64,000 nt of DNA, from assembly GCA_002082585.1 (NCBI GenBank), contig CP020563.1, forward strand, positions 2,164,001-2,228,000. The letters are read 5' to 3'. A program made the translations under genes and the position numbers. This stretch comes from Kitasatospora albolonga. Lineage in GTDB: Bacteria > Actinomycetota > Actinomycetes > Streptomycetales > Streptomycetaceae. The notes under the pieces are model-generated. The model saw nothing but the letters and a program-made list of their open reading frames with translations. It had not been told where the DNA came from and searched no databases. This document shows, in pieces, positions 53,601 to 61,946 of this stretch (its first letter is position 1; each line of letters opens with the position of its first letter).

Positions 53601-54921
53601 CGGCGGCCTCACCACGGCGGCGGCGACGGCGGCGCGAGCCGCCCTGCGGCGCGGCCTCGGCGGGTGCGGTGCTCTGGGCGGCCTCGGCGGGCTGCTGCTC
53701 CTCGGCCTCCTCGACCTCGTCGTACGGGGAGGAGGAACCGGCCGCGGCAGCGGCGGCGGCCGCCGTCTCGGGGGTCTGGAACATCGGCTCGGCGAAGACC
53801 GGGGCCTGGAACACGGCGACGGCGGGGCGCGCGGCGCGGCGGCCCTTGCGGCTCGGCTCCTCGGCCCGGGCGGTGAACTCGGGGGTCCCGGCGGCAGCGG
53901 TGGCCCGGCGGCGCTGGCGTCCGCGCGGGGCGGCCTCCTCGACCTCCTCCACCTCGGCCGCGAGCTCCTCGGCGACGGCGGCGGGCAGGCTCTCACCGGC
54001 CCCGGCGGGCTCCTCCACGGCGGCCGGCTCGGTGACCTGCGGGGCACCGGCCGGGGCGCTGGCCTTACGGGAGGCACGGCGACGGCCGCGCGGGGCCGGG
54101 GCCTCCTCGGCGGGCTCGGAAGAAGGCTCCACCGCGGGCTCGTTCACAGCTTCCGTAGCAGCGGCCTGCGGGGCACCGGCCGGGGCGGAGGCACGACGGC
54201 GGGTACGGCCGCGCGGGGCTTCGGCGGCGGGCGCGGCGGCCTCGGGGATCTCGACCTTGACGACCGTCTCCTCGGGGTCGGCGGACGCGACCGGCTCGAC
54301 GATCACAGCGGCCTCGGCGGCCTGCGGCGCACCGGCGGGCGCGGTGGCCTTACGGGAGACGCGGCGGCGGCGCGGGGCCGGGGGCTCGGGGGCGGCCTCG
54401 GGCTCGACGGCCTCGGCCACCGGCTCCTCGTCCTCCTCCGCCTCGGCGAGGGGCTCGGCCGGGGTCTCGACAACCGCCACGGCCTCGGCGGCCTGCGGGG
54501 CACCGGCCGGAGCCGTCGCCTTGCGGACCGCGCGGCGGCGGGTGCGGGGCGCCGGAGCCTCCTCGGCCGGGGCTTCCTCAGCGGCGGCCTCGGTCGCGGC
54601 GGCCACCGGAGCGGCGGCCTCGGCGACCACCTCGGCGCTCTCCGGAGCGCCTGCGGGCGCGGTCGCCTTGCGCACGGCGCGGCGGCGTGTACGGGCGGGC
54701 GGCGCGGTCTCCGCGACAGGCTCGGGCGCGGCGGCCGGGGTCTCCACGGCGGCGGTCCCGCCGGCCGGTGCGGCGGTGTCCTCGGCGGCGGGGGTCACAG
54801 CGCCCCCGGGCGGGCCCGCCGGGCGGGAGGCGGCGCGGCGCCTGCGGCGCGGCGGCAGCTTGTCCCCGGGGGTGTTCTCTTCGTTGTTCCCGTGCGGAAC
54901 GGGCTCGTTCGACTGAGGCAT
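50692..54921 (-). CDS. rne: ribonuclease E/G with basic repeat arms and histone-H1-like tail
   Basis: 1409 residues. The catalytic core is about 620-1070: RVMVVRQSGERTQIGVLEDN, the S1 domain (SYVGNVYLGKVQNVLPSMEAAFVDIG), active-site aspartates in VVVDVNTGKFTG and VVVDFIDM, and the Zn-link CVHCNGRG. Both flanking arms hold about nine copies of a basic unit of the form RRRAxRKATAPAGAP between acidic Ala/Glu/Pro linkers, and poly-Arg blocks. Near the C-terminus ADAPQ is repeated four times, then a Lys/Ala tail (KKTARKAAAKKAPAKK and on) like bacterial histone H1-type tails. ATG at 54921 with GGGAGAA. Streptomyces RNase E/G is known to have the core in the middle; the tail may bind RNA, DNA or partner proteins. 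Confidence 0.95.
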   Translation of the reverse strand: MPQSNEPVPHGNNEENTPGDKLPPRRRRRAASRPAGPPGGAVTPAAEDTAAPAGGTAAVETPAAAPEPVAETAPPARTRRRAVRKATAPAGAPESAEVVAEAAAPVAAATEAAAEEAPAEEAPAPRTRRRAVRKATAPAGAPQAAEAVAVVETPAEPLAEAEEDEEPVAEAVEPEAAPEPPAPRRRRVSRKATAPAGAPQAAEAAVIVEPVASADPEETVVKVEIPEAAAPAAEAPRGRTRRRASAPAGAPQAAATEAVNEPAVEPSSEPAEEAPAPRGRRRASRKASAPAGAPQVTEPAAVEEPAGAGESLPAAVAEELAAEVEEVEEAAPRGRQRRRATAAAGTPEFTARAEEPSRKGRRAARPAVAVFQAPVFAEPMFQTPETAAAAAAAAGSSSPYDEVEEAEEQQPAEAAQSTAPAEAAPQGGSRRRRRRRGEAAEPEQTAAPAAPVEEPADEAPEAEADEHEGEDTDEYGDRPSRRRRRGGRRRRRGEASDTDEAEQQHADEAPVPSRAEAEAPAQEADEEDDGDNDSAASGSSSSRRRRRRRRRSGEGAAETDNGTDDPERTVVKVREPRKKEEREPGTGFDEVQSIKGSTRMEAKKQRRREGREQGRRRVPIITEAEFLARREAVERVMVVRQSGERTQIGVLEDNVLVEHYVNKEQATSYVGNVYLGKVQNVLPSMEAAFVDIGKGRNAVLYAGEVNFEALGMAHGPRRIETALKSGQSVLVQVTKDPIGHKGARLTSQVSLPGRYLVYVPEGSMTGISRKLPDTERSRLKTILKKIVPEDAGVIVRTAAEGASEDELRRDVERLQQQWEDIQKKAKGTSGSNAPTLLYGEPDMTVRVVRDIFNEDFSKVIVSGDDAWETIHGYVSHVAPDLTERLSRWTSEVDVFATYRIDEQLMKALDRKVYLPSGGSLVIDKTEAMVVVDVNTGKFTGQGGNLEETVTRNNLEAAEEIVRQLRLRDLGGIVVVDFIDMVLESNRDLVLRRLLECLGRDRTKHQVAEVTSLGLVQMTRKRVGQGLLESFSETCVHCNGRGVIVHMEQPTSAGGGGGGKKSKKRRGGAGQDHEHEDHTAVEPAETEAELAAEVAAPVAVEPEVTADEEFYSSPAEAEAAASRRGRRRASRKASAPAGAPKAEAPVAEASAPVVEAEPEPVADTPEPQAPEVPVAAEAPVAQEAAEVPEAAPQGRTRRRATRKASAPAGSPKQAEPAVPVQPAEPATEPVAVEDPVVEAAPVQETPATPEVPETPEAPEAPEAEAPKEAAPPRARRRVTRKVTAPAGSPTGAEDTAVVVVEAKAPEADAPQADAPQADAPQADAPQATAPEAGASDEAVPAKKTARKAAAKKAPAKKAVAKKTAAKKTAAKKTTAKTAAKKATKKTVAAEQSSPSVTASTQSTDGDSSGN
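50946..51005 (-). repeat. 15-base tandem repeat in the rne 3' region
   Basis: Four near-identical 15-base units (plus strand GCCTGCGGGGCGTCG) encode ADAPQ repeats just before the lysine-rich tail. Copy number probably varies between strains. Confidence 0.85.
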
Positions 54922-55153
54922 GCGGGCGGTTCTCCCGTCGTGCTCCCGGGCGCCGCGTCTGTGTCCGGTCCGGCACGGTCCGCAGGGGTGCGGGACCGCT
55001 CGTCCGGGGCGCGGGCGCCGCACGGGAGCTGATGTCTGGCTCGCCGGTTCCGTACGCGGTGTTGCGGACGGCCTGGCGAAAGTCTTATTTGGGTCAGTGC
55101 GCGGCCCGACCCAGGTGGCTCCCGAGTCGGAGGGCTGCGCTACAACGACCGCC

Positions 55154-55975
55154 CTACGCGGAACCTGCACCTTCCGGCGCCGTCGCGACGGCTGCTGCGA
55201 CCGCGGGATGTGCGGTCGGGGCGGCCTCGCGGTCGGGCGCGAGCGGGTCGGTCACCGTGCCGGACTCCTCGTCGAAGAGCCCCTGCGCCAGCCTCGTCAC
55301 CGCGGCGGGGACGGGCGGCGCCAGGTCGGCCACAGCGCGGAGACCGGACAGGACGTCGTCGGGTCGCACGGCAGGTGTCACGTGCCGAACAACCAGCCGC
55401 AGTATCGCACAGGGCCTGTCCCCCGGCCTATCAGCCGGTGGATCAAGGGCCTCCAGACCGGCGACGGCGGCACGGGCGTCGAAGGTCCGGATGCCGTTCT
55501 TCGCCTTGCGCTGGACCTCGACGGCCTCGGCGGCGTTGAACGCGGCCACGGCCGTGCGGGCCTCGTCGGGGTCGACGCCGTCCAGGCGCAGCTCCCAGAC
55601 GGAGGCGGTCAGCCGCTCGGCGAGGCCGGAGGTGCGGGCCTCCACCGCGTCGGTGATGTCGAGACCGTCCGGCAGCGAGTTGTCGAGCAGCTCGCGCAGG
55701 AGGTCGGGGTCGCGCGCCTCGGTGAGGGCGATCTCCAGGAACTCGGCCTCGCTGCCCGTGCCGGTGGGGGCGGCATTGGCGTAGGAGACCTTGGGGTGCG
55801 GGGTGAAGCCCGCCGAGTACGCCATCGGCACCTCGGAGCGGCGCAGTGCCCGCTCGAAGGCCCGCTGGAAGTCGCGGTGACTGGTGAACCGGAGGCGGCC
55901 GCGCTTGGTGTAGCGCAAACGGATGCGCTGCACTGCCGGTGCGGGCGGCGGGCCTTCGGGCTGTCGCTTGCCCAG
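55154..55975 (-). CDS. TIGR03936-family protein, partner of radical SAM enzyme
   Basis: 273 residues. Recognised by RIRLRYTKRGRLRFTSHRDFQRAFERALRR, PMAYSAGFTPHPKVSYANAAPTGTGSEAEFLEI, and the later VEVQRKAKNGIRTFDARAAV. The family (DUF2344) occurs with the TIGR03960 radical SAM protein, here encoded at 57194-59122. The best start is CTG at 55975 (LGKRQPEGPPP) because GAGGAGAAGAACCA ends right before it; GTG at 55933 has no ribosome-binding site. Function of the family is unknown; an RNA-modification role together with RNase E/G has been a plausible idea from gene order. Between this gene and rne, 54922-55153 holds only the rne promoter region. Confidence 0.85.
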   Translation of the reverse strand: MGKRQPEGPPPAPAVQRIRLRYTKRGRLRFTSHRDFQRAFERALRRSEVPMAYSAGFTPHPKVSYANAAPTGTGSEAEFLEIALTEARDPDLLRELLDNSLPDGLDITDAVEARTSGLAERLTASVWELRLDGVDPDEARTAVAAFNAAEAVEVQRKAKNGIRTFDARAAVAGLEALDPPADRPGDRPCAILRLVVRHVTPAVRPDDVLSGLRAVADLAPPVPAAVTRLAQGLFDEESGTVTDPLAPDREAAPTAHPAVAAAVATAPEGAGSA

Positions 55976-56057
55976 TGGTTCTTCTCCTCGGTGCGGGGCG
56001 GGCGCCGGGGAGCGCCGCCCACGAAATACGGGGTGGTCCCCGGGGTGCCGCTCCGGC

Positions 56058-57119
56058 TCACGCCCGCTTGACGAGTTTCTCGCCAGGCAGGGAGGTCTCG
56101 GACGCCTGCGCCGCGCTGGGGACAGTCGTTGTACTACCCAGAGTACGCGCAGGCACCCCCCGCGGTTCCCCGGACCGCGCCCTGCCCGTCCCTCCGGTCA
56201 GGGCGTGCCAGGCGTCGCGGCGGGCCTGCCGCACGGTTTCCCGGGCGGTGGCGAGGGCTGAGCGGGCGGCCCGGCCCGCCTCGGCGGCGGCGCGTCGGGC
56301 CGGGGCCCACAGGGCGTCCCGGACGACGTGGCCGACCGGGACGCACACCGTGCGGTAGGCCCAGGCCGCCGGTACGCCGATCAGGTGCCGGAAGAGCCAG
56401 GCGATGCCCCGGCCCACCGCCCGCGAGAGGTATCCGGCGATCCGCCAGGCGACCTCGGCGGCCTCCGCGATCTCCCGGCCGACCGGGGCGAGGACGGCCC
56501 CGTACAGCCACACCAGCGGCACGACCACGCCGTACCGCACCGCCGGGACGAGGACGTACCGCCACAGGCCCACGACCGGGCGGACGAGCAGCATGGTGAA
56601 GAGCCAGGCCGGCCCGGCCACCAGAGCGAGGGCCGCCGGGACCAGGACGGCCGTGCCGAGCAGGCGCAGCGCGTGGCCCAGCGGGGTGAGGGCGGCCCCG
56701 TACAGCCACACCGCCGGGGCCGCGATGCCGTAGCGCGCCACCGGGACCAGCACGTACCGCCACAGGGCGGTGGCGAGCCAGAGGGCGGCACGGCCCAGCG
56801 GGGTGAGGACCGAGGTGTACAGCCACCTCAGGGGGATCAGCACCAGGGTGGCGATGAGCCACCCCACCGCCCGGCCGGTACCGCCGAACAGCCACTCCAG
56901 GCCCCGCCCCAGCGCACCGGCCGCCGCCGCCAGCGCCCGCCGGACCGGGGGCAGCACGGACCGGTCGAGGGCGTGCCATCCGGCGGCGAGCAGGTCCCAG
57001 ACCATGCGGACCGGCAGGACCACGACCAGCACCACGACGCGCACCGGAATCCTGATCGCCCGGGTGAGGGCGGTCTCGGACGCGTACCGGTCCCGTGGCT
57101 GGTTCTCGCTGTCGTCCAT
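56058..57119 (-). CDS. repeat-built membrane-associated protein of unknown function
   Basis: 353 residues made of related hydrophobic units: PLRWLYTSVLTPLGRAA, APAVWLYGAALTPLGHAL and VPLVWLYGAVLAPVGREI, with LWRYVLVPVARYG and LWRYVLVPAVRYG between them. Arg and Trp are regularly placed, giving amphipathic helices that could lie in the membrane. The C-terminus is polar. ATG at 57119, no strong ribosome-binding site. It separates the TIGR03936 and TIGR03960 genes, which are often adjacent. Nothing indicates a catalytic role; a membrane scaffold is my best guess. Confidence 0.72.
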   Translation of the reverse strand: MDDSENQPRDRYASETALTRAIRIPVRVVVLVVVLPVRMVWDLLAAGWHALDRSVLPPVRRALAAAAGALGRGLEWLFGGTGRAVGWLIATLVLIPLRWLYTSVLTPLGRAALWLATALWRYVLVPVARYGIAAPAVWLYGAALTPLGHALRLLGTAVLVPAALALVAGPAWLFTMLLVRPVVGLWRYVLVPAVRYGVVVPLVWLYGAVLAPVGREIAEAAEVAWRIAGYLSRAVGRGIAWLFRHLIGVPAAWAYRTVCVPVGHVVRDALWAPARRAAAEAGRAARSALATARETVRQARRDAWHALTGGTGRARSGEPRGVPARTLGSTTTVPSAAQASETSLPGEKLVKRA

Positions 57120-57133
57120 GCCACGGAAGACGC

Positions 57134-57170
57134 GGCGGGCCCGGTCCGTGGTTGCCGGACCGGGCCCGCC
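57134..57170 (-). terminator. 15-bp perfect hairpin terminator
   Basis: GGCGGGCCCGGTCCG (57134-57148) and its exact complement (57156-57170) with a seven-base loop, 24 bases past the radical SAM stop and just before the next start. Confidence 0.88.
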
Positions 57171-57193
57171 GAAACGTCAGGAAGGGAACGTGA

Positions 57194-59122
57194 CTACTTG
57201 TTCACCACGCTCAGCGGCAGCAGCTTCTTGCCGGTCGGGCCGATCTGGATGTCCAGGTCGAGCTGCGGGCAGACACCGCAGTCGAAGCAGGGGGTCCAGC
57301 GGCAGTCCTCGACCTCGGTCTCGTCCAGCGCGTCCTGCCAGTCCTCCCAGAGCCATTCCTTGTCCAGGCCGGAGTCCAGGTGGTCCCAGGGCAGGACCTC
57401 CTCGTAGGTGCGCTCGCGGGTGGTGTACCAGTCGACGTCGACGCCGTACTCGGGGAGCGTCTTGTCCGCGCAGGTCATCCAGAGGTCGTAACTGAAGTGC
57501 TCGCGCCAGCCGTCGAACCGGCCGCCCGACTCGTAGACCGCGCGGATGACGGAGCCGACGCGCCGGTCGCCGCGCGAGAGCAGGCCCTCGACCACACCGG
57601 GCTTGCCGTCGTGGTAGCGGAAGCCGATGGAGCGGCCGTACTTCTTGTCGCCGCGGATCTTGTCCCGGAGCTTCTTCAGCCGGGCGTCGGTCTCCTCGGC
57701 GCTCAGCTGCGGGGCCCACTGGAAGGGGGTGTGCGGCTTGGGCACGAAGCCGCCGATGGAGACCGTGCAGCGGATGTCGTTCTGGCCGGAGACCTCGCGG
57801 CCCTTGGCGATGACGTTGACCGCCATGTCACCGATCTGGAGGACGTCCTCGTCGGTCTCGGTGGGCAGGCCGCACATGAAGTACAGCTTCACCTGGCGCC
57901 AGCCGTTGCCGTACGCGGTGGCCACCGTCCGGATCAGGTCCTCCTCCGAGACCATCTTGTTGATGACCTTGCGCATCCGCTCGGAACCGCCTTCGGGGGC
58001 GAAGGTGAGGCCGGAGCGGCGGCCGTTGCGGGTGAGCTCGTTGGCCAGGTCCACGTTGAACGCGTCGACGCGGGTGGAGGGCAGCGAGAGGCCGACCTTG
58101 TCCTCGGTGTAGCGGTCCGCGAGCCCCTTGGCGATGTCACCGATCTCGCTGTGGTCGGCGGAGGAGAGCGAGAGCAGGCCGACCTCCTCGAAGCCGGTCG
58201 CCTTGAGCCCCTTGTCGACCATCTCGCCGATGCCGGTGATGCTTCGCTCCCGCACGGGGCGCGTGATCATGCCGGCCTGGCAGAAACGGCAGCCGCGGGT
58301 GCAGCCGCGGAAGATCTCCACGGACATCCGCTCGTGCACGGTCTCCGCGAGCGGGACGAGGGGCTGCTTGGGGTAGGGCCACTCGTCGAGGTCCATGACG
58401 GTGTGCTTGGAGACGCGCCACGGCACACCGGACCGGTTGGGCACGACACGCCCGATGCGGCCGTCGGGGAGGTACTCCACGTCGTAGAAGCGCGGGACAT
58501 AGACGCCACCGGTCTTGGAGAGCCGGAACAGCACCTCGTCACGGCCGCCGGGGCGGCCCTCGGCCTTCCACGCGCGGATGATCTCGGTGATCTCCAGGAC
58601 GGCCTGCTCGCCGTCGCCGATGACCGCGCAGTCGATGAAGTCCGCGATCGGCTCGGGGTTGAAGGCCGCGTGGCCGCCCGCGAGGACGATCGGGTGGTCC
58701 ACCGTGCGGTCCTTGGACTCCAGCGGGATGCCCGCCAGGTCCAGGGCGGTGAGCATGTTGGTGTAGCCGAGCTCGGTGGAGAAGCTGAGCCCGAAGACGT
58801 CGAACGCGCCGACGGGGCGGTGGCTGTCCACGGTGAACTGCGGCACGTTGTGCTCGCGCATCAGCTCTTCGAGGTCCGGCCAGACGCTGTACGTGCGCTC
58901 CGCGAGGACGCCCTCGCGCTCGTTGAGTACCTCGTAGAGGATCATGACGCCCTGGTTGGGCAGCCCGACCTCGTAGGCGTCGGGGTACATCAGGGTCCAG
59001 CGGACGTCACAGCTGTCCCAGTCCTTGACGGTGGAGTTCAGCTCACCGCCGACGTACTGGATGGGCTTCTGCACATGCGGGAGCAGAGCTTCGAGCTGTG
59101 GGAAGACCGATGCGGCAGACAT
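57194..59122 (-). CDS. TIGR03960-family B12-binding-type radical SAM protein
   Basis: 642 residues. N-terminal B12-binding-like domain (DVRWTLMYPDAYEVGLPNQGVMILYEVLN, VFGLSFSTELGYTNMLTALDLAG, VLAGGHAAFNPEPIADF), then the radical SAM core with CTRGCRFCQAG (CxxxCxxC for the 4Fe-4S cluster) and GLTFAPEGGSERMRKVINK. The C-terminus has CFDCGVC, a second cysteine group. Works presumably with the TIGR03936 protein; the substrate of the pair is not known. ATG at 59122 with GAAGG at nine bases. Confidence 0.92.
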   Translation of the reverse strand: MSAASVFPQLEALLPHVQKPIQYVGGELNSTVKDWDSCDVRWTLMYPDAYEVGLPNQGVMILYEVLNEREGVLAERTYSVWPDLEELMREHNVPQFTVDSHRPVGAFDVFGLSFSTELGYTNMLTALDLAGIPLESKDRTVDHPIVLAGGHAAFNPEPIADFIDCAVIGDGEQAVLEITEIIRAWKAEGRPGGRDEVLFRLSKTGGVYVPRFYDVEYLPDGRIGRVVPNRSGVPWRVSKHTVMDLDEWPYPKQPLVPLAETVHERMSVEIFRGCTRGCRFCQAGMITRPVRERSITGIGEMVDKGLKATGFEEVGLLSLSSADHSEIGDIAKGLADRYTEDKVGLSLPSTRVDAFNVDLANELTRNGRRSGLTFAPEGGSERMRKVINKMVSEEDLIRTVATAYGNGWRQVKLYFMCGLPTETDEDVLQIGDMAVNVIAKGREVSGQNDIRCTVSIGGFVPKPHTPFQWAPQLSAEETDARLKKLRDKIRGDKKYGRSIGFRYHDGKPGVVEGLLSRGDRRVGSVIRAVYESGGRFDGWREHFSYDLWMTCADKTLPEYGVDVDWYTTRERTYEEVLPWDHLDSGLDKEWLWEDWQDALDETEVEDCRWTPCFDCGVCPQLDLDIQIGPTGKKLLPLSVVNK

Positions 59123-59174
59123 CTCGCGAACCTTCGTGAGCCGGCAGGGGTGACCATCCAGCGTACCCCGCGTC

Positions 59175-60701
59175 TCAGTGCTTCAGATCCGCCCGCAGTA
59201 CGGGATCGGAGGCGCGCTCCCAGACCTCGGGCAGCTCGCGCTCCCGCCGGTCGGCCGTCGCCTCCTCGTGTCCGTACAGGAGTCCCCAGGTGAACGCGGT
59301 CTCCCCGGCCGCGTGGGACTGGACGGCGAGGGTGCGCAGGGCCTCGCGGGCGACCACGCTGTCCTGGTGGTCGCCCAGGAGGGACTGCACGGCCTTCACC
59401 CGCTTGGCGAACCGCTTGGCGGGCTTTCCGAGGGCGGGGCGGGCGGCCTCGCCCGCGTACCGGGTGCGCTTGGCGGCCTTGCGGGCCTCGTGCATCGCCT
59501 CGTCCCGCCCGGGTCCGGGCGGCTGCTCCAGGGCGTGGTCCATGCGGCGCGCGAGCTTCCTGTAGTCCTTGAGCACCGCGCGGGGCAGGGCCTTTCCGGG
59601 GGCGCGGGAGGCGGCGGAGCGCAGCGGCGGGTCGGCGCTCAGCGCGTCCAGGGTGTCCAGCAGATCGAGGTAGCGCTTCCCGTCCAGTACGTCGATGATC
59701 CGGCGGCGCGATCCGGTGCGGCGGGCGGCCGACCAGACCTGGAGCCGACCGCGTACGGGCCCGAGGACCAGGGTGCCGGGGAGCCCCTCGATCCGGGTGG
59801 ACAGCCGCTCGTCCAGGACCTCCTGGTCACGGTCGACGCCCAGCTCACCGGCGAGCCACTTCAGCTCGCTGCCGACGGGGTCGGTGGCCCCGCGGTCCAG
59901 GATCGCGCGGTACGTCTTGAAGGCGCTGCGCAGCCGCCGGGTCGCCACGCGCATCTTGTGCACGGAGTCGGGCAGGTCGCGGCGGACGGCGGGGTCGAGG
60001 TCGACGATGGTGCGGATCTGCTTGCGTACGTAGGCGAGGACGTGGTCCCCGGCGGTCTGCGGGGCCTCCTTCCTCCGCCCCTTCTCCTCGCGTACGGGGG
60101 TGGTCTCCGCCAGCGCCCTGGCCAGCTTCGACCCGGACTCCGAGGGGCGCACCCCGGCCTTGCGCAGCCGTTTCCCGACCGCGTCCAGGAAGGCGGGGTC
60201 GCCGTCGTCGGCGAGCTCGACCTCGATCTCGGTCCAGGTGGCGGTGGTGCCGGTCCCCTCCCCCGCCAGCCGTTCGGCGCAGACCGTGTCGACGCTGACC
60301 TCGGCGAGGAGGGCGCCGTCGGGGTCCGTGAGGTGCTGGAGGGCACGGGAGGAGAGCAGCCGGACCACGGGGGCGGGCTCGTCGTGGCGGAGGCGGGAGC
60401 GGAGCAGGGCGGCGAAGGAGCGCGGGAGGGTGTCGCTCAGGGGTTCGTGGAGCTCGTCCCGGATGCCGGTGGCGACGGGGAACTTCAGGTGCCAGCCCTC
60501 GTCGTCCCCGCCGGTCCTGCGGCGGAGGGTGAGGGAGTCGGCGGCGAGGCGGAGGCCGGCGGTGTCGTAGTAGACGGCGTCCAGCTCCACCACGCCCCGG
60601 TCCTCGACCCGGCCGACCCCGGCCACCCGGCTCAGGTCGGGCAGCCGGGCGGCGTCGGTGGCCTCGTACTTCCGCTCGATCTCGCGCTTGGTGTCCGCCA
60701 T
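59175..60701 (-). CDS. CYTH-CHAD domain protein
   Basis: 508 residues. CYTH (triphosphate tunnel) domain at 1-200: EIERKYEATD (the ExExK motif), LRRRTGGDDEGWHLKFP. CHAD domain at about 220-500: helical with conserved VHKMRVATRRLRSAFKTY, HEARKAAKRTRYAGEA, LLGDHQDSVVARE, basic surfaces that bind polyphosphate. CYTH proteins hydrolyse or bind triphosphate or inorganic polyphosphate; CHAD domains target polyphosphate. A role in polyphosphate handling is likely. ATG at 60701 with GGTAGGTG. Confidence 0.93.
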   Translation of the reverse strand: MADTKREIERKYEATDAARLPDLSRVAGVGRVEDRGVVELDAVYYDTAGLRLAADSLTLRRRTGGDDEGWHLKFPVATGIRDELHEPLSDTLPRSFAALLRSRLRHDEPAPVVRLLSSRALQHLTDPDGALLAEVSVDTVCAERLAGEGTGTTATWTEIEVELADDGDPAFLDAVGKRLRKAGVRPSESGSKLARALAETTPVREEKGRRKEAPQTAGDHVLAYVRKQIRTIVDLDPAVRRDLPDSVHKMRVATRRLRSAFKTYRAILDRGATDPVGSELKWLAGELGVDRDQEVLDERLSTRIEGLPGTLVLGPVRGRLQVWSAARRTGSRRRIIDVLDGKRYLDLLDTLDALSADPPLRSAASRAPGKALPRAVLKDYRKLARRMDHALEQPPGPGRDEAMHEARKAAKRTRYAGEAARPALGKPAKRFAKRVKAVQSLLGDHQDSVVAREALRTLAVQSHAAGETAFTWGLLYGHEEATADRRERELPEVWERASDPVLRADLKH

Positions 60702-60752
60702 GTACGGACACCTACCCGCGCGGGCCCGGTTCAGTACCCGCGCGGGTACGGC

Positions 60753-61946
60753 TCAGGCGGACATCGGGCGCTGCACCCTGATCGACTGGAGCAGTCCGAT
60801 CGCCACCCAGACGGCGAACATCGATGACCCTCCGTAGGAGACGAAGGGCAGCGGCAGACCGGCCACCGGCATGATGCCGAGCGTCATGCCGATGTTCTCG
60901 AAGGACTGGAAGGCGAACCAGGCGATGATGCCCGCGGCGACGATCGTGCCGTAGAGCTCGGTCGTCTCGCGGGCGATGCGGCAGGCGCGCCAGAGGACGA
61001 CCCCGAGCAGGACGATGATCAGTCCGGCGCCGAGGAAGCCCAGCTCCTCACCGGCGACGGTGAAGACGAAGTCGGTCTGCTGCTCGGGAACGAACTGGCC
61101 GGTGGTCTGGGTGCCCTGGAAGAGCCCGGTGCCGGTGAGTCCGCCGGAGCCGATCGCGATGCGGGCCTGGTTGGTGTTGTAGCCGACGCCCGCCGGGTCG
61201 AGCGCCGGGTTGGCGAAGGCGGCGAAGCGGGCGATCTGGTAGTCGTCGAGCAGGCCGAGCTGCCAGACGGCCACCGCCCCGGCGGCGCCCGTGCCGAGGA
61301 GGCCGAAGACCCAGCGGTTGGAGGCGCCGGAGGCCAGCAGGACGCCGAGCACGATCACGGCCATCACCATCACCGAGCCGAGGTCCGGCATCAGCATGAC
61401 GACGCCCATGGGGATCGCGGCGAGGGCCAGCGCCTTGGCGACGGACCGGTGGTCGGGGTGGGCCTGGTCTCCCGCGTCGACCCGGGAGGCGAGGATCATC
61501 GCCATCCCGAGGATGATCGTGATCTTCGTGAACTCGGAGGGCTGGATCGAGAAGCCCGCCGGGAGCTTGATCCACGCGTGGGCACCATTGACGGTGGTGC
61601 CGAGCGGGGTGAGGACGGCGAGGACCAGCAGCACCGAGATGCCGTAGAGGACCGGGACGGCCCCGCGCAGGGTGCGGTGGCCGAGCCAGATCGTACCGAT
61701 CATCAGGGCGATGCCGATGCCGGTGTTCAGGACGTGCCGGAAGAGGAAGAAGTACGGGTCGCCCTGGGTGAGGTGGTCGCGGTTGCGGGTCGCGGACCAG
61801 ACGAGCAGCGAGCCGAGCAGGGAGAGCGCGAGCGCGGCTCCGAGCAGCGGCCAGTCCAGCCGCCGTACGAGGGAGTCGCGGGCGGTCAGCTTGGCCCAGG
61901 AGCCCTGCTCGGGGGCGTAACGGGAGACCGAGAAGCCACCTGCCAT
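60753..61946 (-). CDS. rodA: RodA-type SEDS peptidoglycan glycosyltransferase
   Basis: 397 residues, about ten transmembrane helices. SEDS marks: AWIKLPAGFSIQPSEFTKI, MLMPDLGSVMVM, the extracellular loop with ARIAIGSGGLTGTG and QTDFVFTVAGEELGFLGA, and MPVAGLPLPFVSYGGSSM. It polymerises lipid II with its class B PBP partner, encoded immediately upstream with a one-base overlap (TGATG). The Streptomyces ortholog is called Sfr and belongs to the spore-wall synthesis group with MreB, MreC, MreD and PBP2. Confidence 0.95.
   Translation of the reverse strand: MAGGFSVSRYAPEQGSWAKLTARDSLVRRLDWPLLGAALALSLLGSLLVWSATRNRDHLTQGDPYFFLFRHVLNTGIGIALMIGTIWLGHRTLRGAVPVLYGISVLLVLAVLTPLGTTVNGAHAWIKLPAGFSIQPSEFTKITIILGMAMILASRVDAGDQAHPDHRSVAKALALAAIPMGVVMLMPDLGSVMVMAVIVLGVLLASGASNRWVFGLLGTGAAGAVAVWQLGLLDDYQIARFAAFANPALDPAGVGYNTNQARIAIGSGGLTGTGLFQGTQTTGQFVPEQQTDFVFTVAGEELGFLGAGLIIVLLGVVLWRACRIARETTELYGTIVAAGIIAWFAFQSFENIGMTLGIMPVAGLPLPFVSYGGSSMFAVWVAIGLLQSIRVQRPMSA

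Noticed and set aside
53260..53700. A second gene antisense to rne
   Set aside because: Open frames opposite the Arg/Ala/Glu-rich arms arise from codon bias; none has a start signal or independent motif.
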